From Viola odorata (lineage: Eukaryota > Streptophyta > Magnoliopsida > Malpighiales > Violaceae): a DNA stretch of 64,000 bases. The stretch covers positions 10,001-74,000 of the forward strand of contig OY829540.1 in NCBI GenBank assembly GCA_963691705.1, in the 5' to 3' direction. This document shows positions 1-13,330 of the stretch, one piece after another; position 1 is the first letter of the stretch; each line of letters opens with the position of its first letter. A program made the position numbers and the translations under genes. The notes under the pieces were generated by a model that did not search any database, was not told the DNA's origin, and saw only the letters and a program-made list of their open reading frames with translations.

Positions 1-3000
1 CCCTAAACCCTAAACCCTAAACCCTAAACCCTAAACCCTAAACCCTAAACCCTAAACCCTAAACCCTAAACCCTAAACCCTAAACCCTAAACCCTAAACC
101 CTAAACCCTAAACCCTAAACCCTAAACCCTAAACCCTAAACCCTAAACCCTAAACCCTAAACCCTAAACCCTAAACCCTAAACCCTAAACCCTAAACCCT
201 AAACCCTAAACCCTAAACCCTAAACCCTAAACCCTAAACCCTAAACCCTAAACCCTAAACCCTAAACCCTAAACCCTAAACCCTAAACCCTAAACCCTAA
301 ACCCTAAACCCTAAACCCTAAACCCTAAACCCTAAACCCTAAACCCTAAACCCTAAACCCTAAACCCTAAACCCTAAACCCTAAACCCTAAACCCTAAAC
401 CCTAAACCCTAAACCCTAAACCCTAAACCCTAAACCCTAAACCCTAAACCCTAAACCCTAAACCCTAAACCCTAAACCCTAAACCCTAAACCCTAAACCC
501 TAAACCCTAAACCCTAAACCCTAAACCCTAAACCCTAAACCCTAAACCCTAAACCCTAAACCCTAAACCCTAAACCCTAAACCCTCTAAACCCTAAACCC
601 TAAACCCTAAACCCTAAACCCTAAACCCTAAACCCTAAACCCTAAACCCTAAACCCTAAACCCTAAACCCTAAACCCTAAACCCTAAACCCTAAACCCTA
701 AACCCTAAACCCTAAACCCTAAACCCTAAACCCTAAACCCTAAACCCTAAACCCTAAACCCTAAACCCTAAACCCTAAACCCTAAACCCTAAACCCTAAA
801 CCCTAAACCCTAAACCCTAAACCCTAAACCCTAAACCCTAAACCCTAAACCCTAAACCCTAAACCCTAAACCCTAAACCCTAAACCCTAAACCCTAAACC
901 CTAAACCCTAAACCCTAAACCCTAAACCCTAAACCCTAAACCCTAAACCCTAAACCCTAAACCCTAAACCCTAAACCCTAAACCCTAAACCCTAAACCCT
1001 AAACCCTAAACCCTAAACCCTAAACCCTAAACCCTAAACCCTAAACCCTAAACCCTAAACCCTAAACCCTAAACCCTAAACCCTAAACCCTAAACCCTAA
1101 ACCCTAAACCCTAAACCCTAAACCCTAAACCCTAAACCCTAAACCCTAAACCCTAAACCCTAAACCCTAAACCCTAAACCCTAAACCCTAAACCCTAAAC
1201 CCTAAACCCTAAACCCTAAACCCTAAACCCTAAACCCTAAACCCTAAACCCTAAACCCTAAACCCTAAACCCTAAACCCTAAACCCTAAACCCTAAACCC
1301 TAAACCCTAAACCCTAAACCCTAAACCCTAAACCCTAAACCCTAAACCCTAAACCCTAAACCCTAAACCCTAAACCCTAAACCCTAAACCCTAAACCCTA
1401 AACCCTAAACCCTAAACCCTAAACCCTAAACCCTAAACCCTAAACCCTAAACCCTAAACCCTAAACCCTAAACCCTAAACCCTAAACCCTAAACCCTAAA
1501 CCCTAAACCCTAAACCCTAAACCCTAAACCCTAAACCCTAAACCCTAAACCCTAAACCCTAAACCCTAAACCCTAAACCCTAAACCCTAAACCCTAAACC
1601 CTAAACCCTAAACCCTAAACCCTAAACCCTAAACCCTAAACCCTAAACCCTAAACCCTAAACCCTAAACCCTAAACCCTAAACCCTAAACCCTAAACCCT
1701 AAACCCTAAACCCTAAACCCTAAACCCTAAACCCTAAACCCTAAACCCTAAACCCTAAACCCTAAACCCTAAACCCTAAACCCTAAACCCTAAACCCTAA
1801 ACCCTAAACCCTAAACCCTAAACCCTAAACCCTAAACCCTAAACCCTAAACCCTAAACCCTAAACCCTAAACCCTAAACCCTAAACCCTAAACCCTAAAC
1901 CCTAAACCCTAAACCCTAAACCCTAAACCCTAAACCCTAAACCCTAAACCCTAAACCCTAAACCCTAAACCCTAAACCCTAAACCCTAAACCCTAAACCC
2001 TAAACCCTAAACCCTAAACCCTAAACCCTAAACCCTAAACCCTAAACCCTAAACCCTAAACCCTAAACCCTAAACCCTAAACCCTAAACCCTAAACCCTA
2101 AACCCTAAACCCTAAACCCTAAACCCTAAACCCTAAACCCTAAACCCTAAACCCTAAACCCTAAACCCTAAACCCTAAACCCTAAACCCTAAACCCTAAA
2201 CCCTAAACCCTAAACCCTAAACCCTAAACCCTAAACCCTAAACCCTAAACCCTAAACCCTAAACCCTAAACCCTAAACCCTAAACCCTAAACCCTAAACC
2301 CTAAACCCTAAACCCTAAACCCTAAACCCTAAACCCTAAACCCTAAACCCTAAACCCTAAACCCTAAACCCTAAACCCTAAACCCTAAACCCTAAACCCT
2401 AAACCCTAAACCCTAAACCCTAAACCCTAAACCCTAAACCCTAAACCCTAAACCCTAAACCCTAAACCCTAAACCCTAAACCCTAAACCCTAAACCCTAA
2501 ACCCTAAACCCTAAACCCTAAACCCTAAACCCTAAACCCTAAACCCTAAACCCTAAACCCTAAACCCTAAACCCTAAACCCTAAACCCTAAACCCTAAAC
2601 CCTAAACCCTAAACCCTAAACCCTAAACCCTAAACCCTAAACCCTAAACCCTAAACCCTAAACCCTAAACCCTAAACCCTAAACCCTAAACCCTAAACCC
2701 TAAACCCTAAACCCTAAACCCTAAACCCTAAACCCTAAACCCTAAACCCTAAACCCTAAACCCTAAACCCTAAACCCTAAACCCTAAACCCTAAACCCTA
2801 AACCCTAAACCCTAAACCCTAAACCCTAAACCCTAAACCCTAAACCCTAAACCCTAAACCCTAAACCCTAAACCCTAAACCCTAAACCCTAAACCCTAAA
2901 CCCTAAACCCTAAACCCTAAACCCTAAACCCTAAACCCTAAACCCTAAACCCTAAACCCTAAACCCTAAACCCTAAACCCTAAACCCTAAACCCTAAACC

Positions 3001-6000
3001 CTAAACCCTAAACCCTAAACCCTAAACCCTAAACCCTAAACCCTAAACCCTAAACCCTAAACCCTAAACCCTAAACCCTAAACCCTAAACCCTAAACCCT
3101 AAACCCTAAACCCTAAACCCTAAACCCTAAACCCTAAACCCTAAACCCTAAACCCTAAACCCTAAACCCTAAACCCTAAACCCTAAACCCTAAACCCTAA
3201 ACCCTAAACCCTAAACCCTAAACCCTAAACCCTAAACCCTAAACCCTAAACCCTAAACCCTAAACCCTAAACCCTAAACCCTAAACCCTAAACCCTAAAC
3301 CCTAAACCCTAAACCCTAAACCCTAAACCCTAAACCCTAAACCCTAAACCCTAAACCCTAAACCCTAAACCCTAAACCCTAAACCCTAAACCCTAAACCC
3401 TAAACCCTAAACCCTAAACCCTAAACCCTAAACCCTAAACCCTAAACCCTAAACCCTAAACCCTAAACCCTAAACCCTAAACCCTAAACCCTAAACCCTA
3501 AACCCTAAACCCTAAACCCTAAACCCTAAACCCTAAACCCTAAACCCTAAACCCTAAACCCTAAACCCTAAACCCTAAACCCTAAACCCTAAACCCTAAA
3601 CCCTAAACCCTAAACCCTAAACCCTAAACCCTAAACCCTAAACCCTAAACCCTAAACCCTAAACCCTAAACCCTAAACCCTAAACCCTAAACCCTAAACC
3701 CTAAACCCTAAACCCTAAACCCTAAACCCTAAACCCTAAACCCTAAACCCTAAACCCTAAACCCTAAACCCTAAACCCTAAACCCTAAACCCTAAACCCT
3801 AAACCCTAAACCCTAAACCCTAAACCCTAAACCCTAAACCCTAAACCCTAAACCCTAAACCCTAAACCCTAAACCCTAAACCCTAAACCCTAAACCCTAA
3901 ACCCTAAACCCTAAACCCTAAACCCTAAACCCTAAACCCTAAACCCTAAACCCTAAACCCTAAACCCTAAACCCTAAACCCTAAACCCTAAACCCTAAAC
4001 CCTAAACCCTAAACCCTAAACCCTAAACCCTAAACCCTAAACCCTAAACCCTAAACCCTAAACCCTAAACCCTAAACCCTAAACCCTAAACCCTAAACCC
4101 TAAACCCTAAACCCTAAACCCTAAACCCTAAACCCTAAACCCTAAACCCTAAACCCTAAACCCTAAACCCTAAACCCTAAACCCTAAACCCTAAACCCTA
4201 AACCCTAAACCCTAAACCCTAAACCCTAAACCCTAAACCCTAAACCCTAAACCCTAAACCCTAAACCCTAAACCCTAAACCCTAAACCCTAAACCCTAAA
4301 CCCTAAACCCTAAACCCTAAACCCTAAACCCTAAACCCTAAACCCTAAACCCTAAACCCTAAACCCTAAACCCTAAACCCTAAACCCTAAACCCTAAACC
4401 CTAAACCCTAAACCCTAAACCCTAAACCCTAAACCCTAAACCCTAAACCCTAAACCCTAAACCCTAAACCCTAAACCCTAAACCCTAAACCCTAAACCCT
4501 AAACCCTAAACCCTAAACCCTAAACCCTAAACCCTAAACCCTAAACCCTAAACCCTAAACCCTAAACCCTAAACCCTAAACCCTAAACCCTAAACCCTAA
4601 ACCCTAAACCCTAAACCCTAAACCCTAAACCCTAAACCCTAAACCCTAAACCCTAAACCCTAAACCCTAAACCCTAAACCCTAAACCCTAAACCCTAAAC
4701 CCTAAACCCTAAACCCTAAACCCTAAACCCTAAACCCTAAACCCTAAACCCTAAACCCTAAACCCTAAACCCTAAACCCTAAACCCTAAACCCTAAACCC
4801 TAAACCCTAAACCCTAAACCCTAAACCCTAAACCCTAAACCCTAAACCCTAAACCCTAAACCCTAAACCCTAAACCCTAAACCCTAAACCCTAAACCCTA
4901 AACCCTAAACCCTAAACCCTAAACCCTAAACCCTAAACCCTAAACCCTAAACCCTAAACCCTAAACCCTAAACCCTAAACCCTAAACCCTAAACCCTAAA
5001 CCCTAAACCCTAAACCCTAAACCCTAAACCCTAAACCCTAAACCCTAAACCCTAAACCCTAAACCCTAAACCCTAAACCCTAAACCCTAAACCCTAAACC
5101 CTAAACCCTAAACCCTAAACCCTAAACCCTAAACCCTAAACCCTAAACCCTAAACCCTAAACCCTAAACCCTAAACCCTAAACCCTAAACCCTAAACCCT
5201 AAACCCTAAACCCTAAACCCTAAACCCTAAACCCTAAACCCTAAACCCTAAACCCTAAACCCTAAACCCTAAACCCTAAACCCTAAACCCTAAACCCTAA
5301 ACCCTAAACCCTAAACCCTAAACCCTAAACCCTAAACCCTAAACCCTAAACCCTAAACCCTAAACCCTAAACCCTAAACCCTAAACCCTAAACCCTAAAC
5401 CCTAAACCCTAAACCCTAAACCCTAAACCCTAAACCCTAAACCCTAAACCCTAAACCCTAAACCCTAAACCCTAAACCCTAAACCCTAAACCCTAAACCC
5501 TAAACCCTAAACCCTAAACCCTAAACCCTAAACCCTAAACCCTAAACCCTAAACCCTAAACCCTAAACCCTAAACCCTAAACCCTAAACCCTAAACCCTA
5601 AACCCTAAACCCTAAACCCTAAACCCTAAACCCTAAACCCTAAACCCTAAACCCTAAACCCTAAACCCTAAACCCTAAACCCTAAACCCTAAACCCTAAA
5701 CCCTAAACCCTAAACCCTAAACCCTAAACCCTAAACCCTAAACCCTAAACCCTAAACCCTAAACCCTAAACCCTAAACCCTAAACCCTAAACCCTAAACC
5801 CTAAACCCTAAACCCTAAACCCTAAACCCTAAACCCTAAACCCTAAACCCTAAACCCTAAACCCTAAACCCTAAACCCTAAACCCTAAACCCTAAACCCT
5901 AAACCCTAAACCCTAAACCCTAAACCCTAAACCCTAAACCCTAAACCCTAAACCCTAAACCCTAAACCCTAAACCCTAAACCCTAAACCCTAAACCCTAA

Positions 6001-8427
6001 ACCCTAAACCCTAAACCCTAAACCCTAAACCCTAAACCCTAAACCCTAAACCCTAAACCCTAAACCCTAAACCCTAAACCCTAAACCCTAAACCCTAAAC
6101 CCTAAACCCTAAACCCTAAACCCTAAACCCTAAACCCTAAACCCTAAACCCTAAACCCTAAACCCTAAACCCTAAACCCTAAACCCTAAACCCTAAACCC
6201 TAAACCCTAAACCCTAAACCCTAAACCCTAAACCCTAAACCCTAAACCCTAAACCCTAAACCCTAAACCCTAAACCCTAAACCCTAAACCCTAAACCCTA
6301 AACCCTAAACCCTAAACCCTAAACCCTAAACCCTAAACCCTAAACCCTAAACCCTAAACCCTAAACCCTAAACCCTAAACCCTAAACCCTAAACCCTAAA
6401 CCCTAAACCCTAAACCCTAAACCCTAAACCCTAAACCCTAAACCCTAAACCCTAAACCCTAAACCCTAAACCCTAAACCCTAAACCCTAAACCCTAAACC
6501 CTAAACCCTAAACCCTAAACCCTAAACCCTAAACCCTAAACCCTAAACCCTAAACCCTAAACCCTAAACCCTAAACCCTAAACCCTAAACCCTAAACCCT
6601 AAACCCTAAACCCTAAACCCTAAACCCTAAACCCTAAACCCTAAACCCTAAACCCTAAACCCTAAACCCTAAACCCTAAACCCTAAACCCTAAACCCTAA
6701 ACCCTAAACCCTAAACCCTAAACCCTAAACCCTAAACCCTAAACCCTAAACCCTAAACCCTAAACCCTAAACCCTAAACCCTAAACCCTAAACCCTAAAC
6801 CCTAAACCCTAAACCCTAAACCCTAAACCCTAAACCCTAAACCCTAAACCCTAAACCCTAAACCCTAAACCCTAAACCCTAAACCCTAAACCCTAAACCC
6901 TAAACCCTAAACCCTAAACCCTAAACCCTAAACCCTAAACCCTAAACCCTAAACCCTAAACCCTAAACCCTAAACCCTAAACCCTAAACCCTAAACCCTA
7001 AACCCTAAACCCTAAACCCTAAACCCTAAACCCTAAACCCTAAACCCTAAACCCTAAACCCTAAACCCTAAACCCTAAACCCTAAACCCTAAACCCTAAA
7101 CCCTAAACCCTAAACCCTAAACCCTAAACCCTAAACCCTAAACCCTAAACCCTAAACCCTAAACCCTAAACCCTAAACCCTAAACCCTAAACCCTAAACC
7201 CTAAACCCTAAACCCTAAACCCTAAACCCTAAACCCTAAACCCTAAACCCTAAACCCTAAACCCTAAACCCTAAACCCTAAACCCTAAACCCTAAACCCT
7301 AAACCCTAAACCCTAAACCCTAAACCCTAAACCCTAAACCCTAAACCCTAAACCCTAAACCCTAAACCCTAAACCCTAAACCCTAAACCCTAAACCCTAA
7401 ACCCTAAACCCTAAACCCTAAACCCTAAACCCTAAACCCTAAACCCTAAACCCTAAACCCTAAACCCTAAACCCTAAACCCTAAACCCTAAACCCTAAAC
7501 CCTAAACCCTAAACCCTAAACCCTAAACCCTAAACCCTAAACCCTAAACCCTAAACCCTAAACCCTAAACCCTAAACCCTAAACCCTAAACCCTAAACCC
7601 TAAACCCTAAACCCTAAACCCTAAACCCTAAACCCTAAACCCTAAACCCTAAACCCTAAACCCTAAACCCTAAACCCTAAACCCTAAACCCTAAACCCTA
7701 AACCCTAAACCCTAAACCCTAAACCCTAAACCCTAAACCCTAAACCCTAAACCCTAAACCCTAAACCCTAAACCCTAAACCCTAAACCCTAAACCCTAAA
7801 CCCTAAACCCTAAACCCTAAACCCTAAACCCTAAACCCTAAACCCTAAACCCTAAACCCTAAACCCTAAACCCTAAACCCTAAACCCTAAACCCTAAACC
7901 CTAAACCCTAAACCCTAAACCCTAAACCCTAAACCCTAAACCCTAAACCCTAAACCCTAAACCCTAAAACCCTAAACCCTAAACCCTAAAACCCTAAACC
8001 CTAAACCCTAAACCCTAAACCCTAAACCCTAAACCCTAAACCCTAAACCCTAAACCCTAAACCCTAAACCCTAAACCCTAAACCCTAAACCCTAAACCCT
8101 AAACCCTAAACCCTAAACCCTAAACCCTAAACCCTAAACCCTAAACCCTAAACCCTAAACCCTAAACCCTAAACCCTAAACCCTAAACCCTAAACCCTAA
8201 ACCCTAAACCCTAAACCCTAAACCCTAAACCCTAAACCCTAAACCCTAAACCCTAAACCCTAAACCCTAAACCCTAAACCCTAAACCCTAAACCCTAAAA
8301 CCCTAAACCCTAAAACCCTAAACCCTAAACCCTAAACCCTAAACCCTAAACCCTAAACCCTAAACCCTAAACCCTAAACCCTAAACCCTAAACCCTAAAC
8401 CCTAAAACCCTAAACCCTAAACCCTAA
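1..8427. repeat. Plant telomere, (CCCTAAA)n
   Basis: About 1,200 copies of CCCTAAA run unbroken from the first base. The C-rich strand reads 5' to 3' into the chromosome, which is the orientation expected of a left chromosome end, so this is terminal and not interstitial repeat. The repeat is the Arabidopsis-type plant telomere unit. Variant units are few: a two-base insertion at 583-590, and eight-base CCCTAAAA units at about 7962, 7984, 8293, 8308 and 8400. Apart from the first, all variants lie in the innermost 470 bases, as expected if the distal array is renewed by telomerase while the inner end drifts. The array stops inside the codon run of a retrotransposon pol gene. Confidence 0.98.
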
Positions 8428-10906
8428 GTGTACCTTCGGAGTGACTTCCGGGAAGTTGTTGGAATTCATCATCAGCAACAAAGGCATAGAAGTGGATCCT
8501 GATAAGATAAAAGCAATTCAAGAGTTGTCTGCTCCCAGCACCAAAACAGAAGTGCGAAGCTTCTTAGGACGCATCAACTACATCGCTCGCTTTATCAGCC
8601 AGTTAACGCTTACTTGCGAGCCGATGTTCAAAATGCTAAGGAAGCACGGAGATGCAGAATGGGACGAAGACTGCCAGGAAGCCTTCGAGAAAATCAAGAC
8701 ATATCTGCAAAATCCACCGGTACTAGTTCCTCCGACGCCAGGACGTCCCTTGCTCATGTACATGACAGTCACGGCTAGCGCCATGGGTTGCATTTTGGGA
8801 CAGCACGACGAGTCCGGAAGGCGCGAACAAGCCATCTATTACCTCAGCAAAAAATTCAACGAATGTGAGATGCGTTACTCTATGTTGGAACGAACTTGTT
8901 GCGCCCTAGCATGGTGCGCCCGAAGGCTCCGACAGTACATGTTGTATTACACGACTTGGCTAATCTCTCGCATGGATCCCTTGAAATACATCTTCGAAAA
9001 GCCGTACCTATCAAGTCGCATTTGTAGATGGCAAGTCTTATTAGCTGAGCACGAGATCATCTATGTGACTCGAAAAGCGGTTAAAGCAAGCGCCCTCGCT
9101 GATCACTTGGCTGATCATACCTCGGACGAGTATGAGTCATTGAGCTTCGACTTCCCCGATGAGGACATTATAATGATTGAAGATGAGATCACAGAAGATC
9201 TCCGAGAAGACGATTGGTGGACCATGTTCTTCGATGGTGCGGTGAACCTCTCGGGCAAAGGAGTGGAAGCCGTGGTCATAGCCCCAGATGGCCGTCAATT
9301 CCCCATACCATGCAAATTGAACTTCCCATGCACCAATAACGTCGCCGAGTATGAGGCATGCATTAACAGCCTGACAGCAGCCATCGACTTAAAAGTAAAG
9401 AAGCTCCGAATCTTCGGCGATTCAGCACTCGTCATCTATCAAGCCCAGGATCTATGGCAGACACGGGATTCCAAGCTCATCCCTTATCAAAGGCTACTCA
9501 CCCAACTCACACGGGAATTCGAGGAAACTGAATTCGACTGAGTCGATAGGGAAAAGAACCGCTTCGCAGACGCATTAGCCACGTTGGCCTCAATGTTTAA
9601 GTTAGAATGCGGAGTAATGCTTCAACCATTGAGAGTGGAAGTAAAGGAAACTCCGGCATGTTGTGTCACCTTAGAAAAGGAACCTGACGGCAAGCCGTGG
9701 TTCTACGACTTAGTACAGTTCATCAGAAACCGGGAGTACCCACCGGGGGCAAGCCGGGTTAGCAAAAAGACCCTCCAGCGCTTAGCACTAGACTTCTACC
9801 TCGACGGCGAGGTTCTATATAAAAGGAGAGCGGATGGAGCTTTGCTTCGCTGCGTCACCATGGCCGAGGCAAAGAGAATCATAGCAGAGATCCACGAAGG
9901 GGTCTGTTCCACACACGCAAGTGGGCATGTAATGGCCAGACAAATAATGAGGCAAGGGTATTTTTGGCTCACCATCGAACGAGATTGCATCAGCTACTTC
10001 CGGAAGTGCCACAAATGTCAAATCTACGCGGACCATCTCCATGTCCCTCCAGCCCCTCTCTTCAGCATGACATCGCCTTGGCCTTTCGCGATGTGGGGAA
10101 TCGACATCATCGGCCAAATTCATCCAACAGCCTCTAATGGCCATCGCTTCATCCTCGTAGCAATCGACTACTTCACCAAATGGGTAGAGGCTGCCTCTTA
10201 CACCAGCATCACTCAGAAAATGACCATGCGATTCATTGAGAGAAATATCATTTGCCGTCACGGGGTCCCAGAGACCATCATCACGGACAACGGCACCAAT
10301 CTCAACGGAAAAATGATCGACAATCTTTGCCAACGTTGGAAGGTGAAGCACCGAAACTCGTCACCATATCGACCAAAGATGAATGGCGCAGTCGAAGCAG
10401 CAAACAAGAACCTGAAGAGGATCATCCAAAAGATGGTAATCAATGCTTACCGGATAGCAACCCGTACATCCACAGGGGCAACTCCCTACTCATTAGTTTA
10501 TGGCATGGAAGCCGTAGTTCCCCTCGAGGTAGAAATCCCTTCTCTTAGAATCCTGGCAGAGTCTGAAGTAGAAGAATCAGATTGGGCAAGAGTGAGGTAC
10601 GAGCAGCTTAACCTCCTTCCCGAAAAGCGCTTGGCCGCTATCTGCCATGCGTAATTATATCAGCAAAGAATGGCCAACGCTTATAACAAGAAAGTACGAC
10701 CTCGCAAATTCGAGGCTGGGGATTTAGTGCTGAAGAAAATTCTCCCTCATCAGGAGGCCAGTCAAGGAAAGTGGGCCCCAAGGTACGAGGGCCCGTATCT
10801 GGTTAAGAGTGCATTCTCAGGGGGTGCCCTAATGCTAACCAGCATGGATGGAGATGATCTCCCGAGACCGGTAAATGCCGATGCAGTCAAGAGATACTTC
10901 GCCTAA
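8428..10906 (+). pseudogene. pol: Ty3/gypsy Tat-lineage pol, 5' truncated by the telomere
   Basis: One reading frame runs from the telomere junction to TAA at 10906, broken only by TGA at 9539-9541 and TAA at 10652-10654. The first readable residues (CTFGVTSGKLL) belong to the thumb side of reverse transcriptase, so the palm with the YxDD site is missing. Next comes the connection and first RNase H region (8560-9100), where the usual first Asp is replaced (VTASAMG). A second RNase H follows, with FFDGAVN, AEYEAC, GDSAL and FADALA supplying D, E, D and D. A second, archaeal-type RNase H is a known trait of the Tat lineage. Integrase has the HHCC zinc finger (IHEG, CHKC) and D, D, E in GIDIIG, TDNGTN and GAVEAA. 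The final block (10670-10906) is the integrase C-terminus. Both stops can be explained by C-to-T changes. It is a relic. Confidence 0.93.
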
Positions 10907-11750
10907 AGCATCGCGAACCGAGCGTTCGGCCAGACCAAGGACATAGGGTTTTATCATGACAATCTGTCACAAACATTTGTCCTGAAATTAATAAAACAAG
11001 TTTTTCAGGAGATGCTCGTTATTTTAAAAAATTTGTTGTCCCTTTCTTTTTCTTAAAATTGTGAGATGACAAAAGGAGGCATGGCATAGATGGCTCCCCA
11101 GGAGTAGCTCGGGACATAAGACGTGTCACTTAGACTAATGCCACTAATCAATCTTCAGTTTTGCAGGGACGTAAGGTCTCACGCCTCAGCTCGTCATCAC
11201 GATAGAACCAGAGAGTTCCGCTCGTAGGAGCTGTTGAATAGCCGCGACAGGCCACCTTCAAGAGCGAATCAGGAAAGATTTTAAGACAAACCATCACCAT
11301 CTAAAGCGAAATTTCTTTTCCTCGCAGTGCTACCAGCACAACTGGCATCGCAGACAACCGGTCTCAAAGGACTAAACGCTGGACCAAAGTCACAAAGCCC
11401 ATCCGATGCAAATCACACCGCAATGACCCACGGATAGCCCGTCTAAAAGGGAGAGCTTAACACTCACTAATCACGTTACTTCTGCTAAAAATTATCTTGC
11501 ATTTACTCCTCATTGGTTCGCGCCATGTCTTTTTCAGGGACTGGAAGCATCTCGCTGTCATCCGCGTGGAGCTTGTGGAAGACGCCCTTGCAGCCTCGCT
11601 GCGCAGTTCAGGGAAGTCCCTCTTTCTTTCCCCTTTATTTAAATTTGTTTTTATTCCTGCTCGCTTTATTAGCTTTAAGTCGAGTACGGTCGTCTGGCCC
11701 ACTGAGGGGGGCAACCTTAGGTTCTCGGTAGAACTTTGTAAGTAAGTCGT
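10907..11750. other. Spacer after pol, no gene seen
   Basis: This begins the long untranslated stretch between integrase and the 3' LTR that is typical of Tat/Ogre elements. The open frames around 11457-11801 occur on both strands in overlapping frames, have no recognisable domain and begin inside the repeats. I see nothing coding here. Confidence 0.6.
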
Positions 11751-11751
11751 C

Positions 11752-11995
11752 TCAAAACATCTAGCAATCAAACGTCTAGCAATCAAATGTCTATCAATCA
11801 AACCATCTAGAAATCAAACCATCTAGCAATCAAACATCTAGCAATCAAACGTCTAGCAATCAAACATCTAGCAATCAAACGTCTAGCAATCAAACGTCTA
11901 TCAATCAAACCATCAGCAATCAAACCATCTAGCAATCAAACGTCTAGCAATCAAACCCCCTAGCAATCAAACCACCCGTCAATCAAAATCAAAAA
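11752..11995. repeat. Short tandem repeats, AATCAAACNTCTAGC type
   Basis: About fifteen imperfect copies of a 15-17 base unit built on TCTAGCAATCAAAC sit in the pol-to-LTR spacer of the telomere-side element. Unit length and the bases after CAAAC vary, including copies with CCATC and CCCCC. No open frame or promoter is evident. Confidence 0.85.
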
Positions 11996-12144
11996 TCAAT
12001 CAAAATCCCTCTTTAGCCCGACTAAAACAAAAGCATACTACTCTCATAAGCATTTTCATGCACCGCATAGGTCAGAAATATTTAATCCCTCTATTAACTC
12101 CAGCATCTATCCCAATTACGTGCCGTGCATGATATTACCTGTTT

Positions 12145-12335
12145 GCTCTTATATCCACGGTTTGCTCCGACGTAAGCAGTCACAAACAAATCCCGGTAAG
12201 CATTTTTGAGCCATCGCGGCGTATCCTTCATGAGTGTAAGAGCCTGACTAGGTACTAGTTGAGTTCGCATAATATCCAGGGTACATGCGCCATTAGACAT
12301 GGGATAGCTATAAAATGACGTGGGACTTTTGCGAT
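12145..12335 (+). other. Conserved noncoding block 1 of the Tat family
   Basis: This stretch closely matches 45745-45940 inside the LARD element. Both contain CATAATATCCAGGGTACATG (12268-12287 here, 45877-45896 there), ATTAGACATGGGATA and a common GCAGTCACAAAC. The flanking spacer is far less alike, so the block stands out as conserved. It has no open frame shared by the two copies. It may hold a cis-acting signal; the role is unknown. Confidence 0.75.
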
Positions 12336-12633
12336 TTTCTCCACTTTTTTCGTTTCTTCCCTCTTTCCACCATATATGTCATCACTCCCCAAACCATCAA
12401 TATCACTCATACCCCAGGAGCCGAAGAGCAGTTTCAGCTAAAATTGCCAACCGGAAGTAAAAGCACACCAAGTTCAAGCTCACGACGAAGGAGACGGAAA
12501 AGGTCACCAGGAGATCGCTAAGGACTATCACCGAAGAAGCAGCAACGACGAAGGCCGAGGCCTCAAGAAAAAAAGGGAAGAGATCAAGACGAAGGTTGTG
12601 CTTGCTCTGCTCTGTTGCATTTTCAAATCAAAT

Positions 12634-12768
12634 AAAAAAGGGGAGGGATATATATAAAAATAAAAATTAAAAAAAAAATAAAAATTTAAAAGGGGGGGGG
12701 GGGAATGAGAGGAAAAAAAGAAAAAAGAAAAAGGGGAGAGGGGAAAAAGGGAAAAGAAAAGAAAAAAT
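12634..12768 (+). repeat. Long purine-only tract in the spacer
   Basis: This is an A/G-rich run with long poly-A and poly-G segments (around 12660-12765). A similar purine run occupies the same relative place in the LARD element (46266-46401), between conserved blocks 1 and 2. The lysine-rich open frame across it is a low-complexity artefact. Confidence 0.7.
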
Positions 12769-12819
12769 GCTCAGAGACCTTCGCAGAATACAAACAATCA
12801 AAGAGCCAAAGCAAGCACA

Positions 12820-13165
12820 GCCCGGGGACAACTCAATTCGAGAAATCTCGAAGAAAAATTTCCCCAGTAAACTTGAGTAAAGAGGCCCAAGGCCAACTCG
12901 AGAAATCTCAAAGCAACCTTCCCCAGTGAAGTCAAGCAAAAAGGCCCAAGGCCAACTCGAGGACCCTCAAAGCAAGCATCCCTAGTAAGAACCCGAGAAG
13001 AAAAAAGGGCCCAAGGCCAACTCAAGTAGTGAGTCGCAAAAAGAACAGCGACGACACTCCCTAGTGAAGACTCAAGAAAAGGGCCCCTGGCCGAGCGAAA
13101 AGCACCCCCAGCAAGGATCCCAGAGCTCGCGCACTCTGTCAAGCAAGCATCCCCAGTAAAAAGCG
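12820..13165. repeat. Imperfect tandem repeats, CCAAGGCCAACTCGAG type
   Basis: About five or six imperfect copies of a roughly 60-base unit contain GGCCCAAGGCCAACTC followed by AAGCA and CCCCAGTGAA or similar. They lie between the purine tract and conserved block 2. Long minus-strand open frames over them come from the repeat periodicity. Confidence 0.75.
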
Positions 13166-13330
13166 AAAGAACTCGCGTACCTCGCCCTCATCCGGGCCAA
13201 TCAGCAAAGCATCACTCATCAAAAGCCTTCCAACTCCCAAGCAAAGCAATCTTTTCCAAAACAAACTTCTTTCCAGACATTTCGCGTCCTTTCATTCTTT
13301 TCCGTAAAAGTCCCATAGATTACTAGAACG

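Noticed and set aside
9815..10351. 178-residue minus-strand frame opposite integrase
   Set aside because: A shadow of the integrase coding strand with no recognisable content.
12667..13142. Minus-strand open frames of 90 and 114 residues
   Set aside because: They cross the purine tract and tandem repeats and follow the repeat period; no domain.
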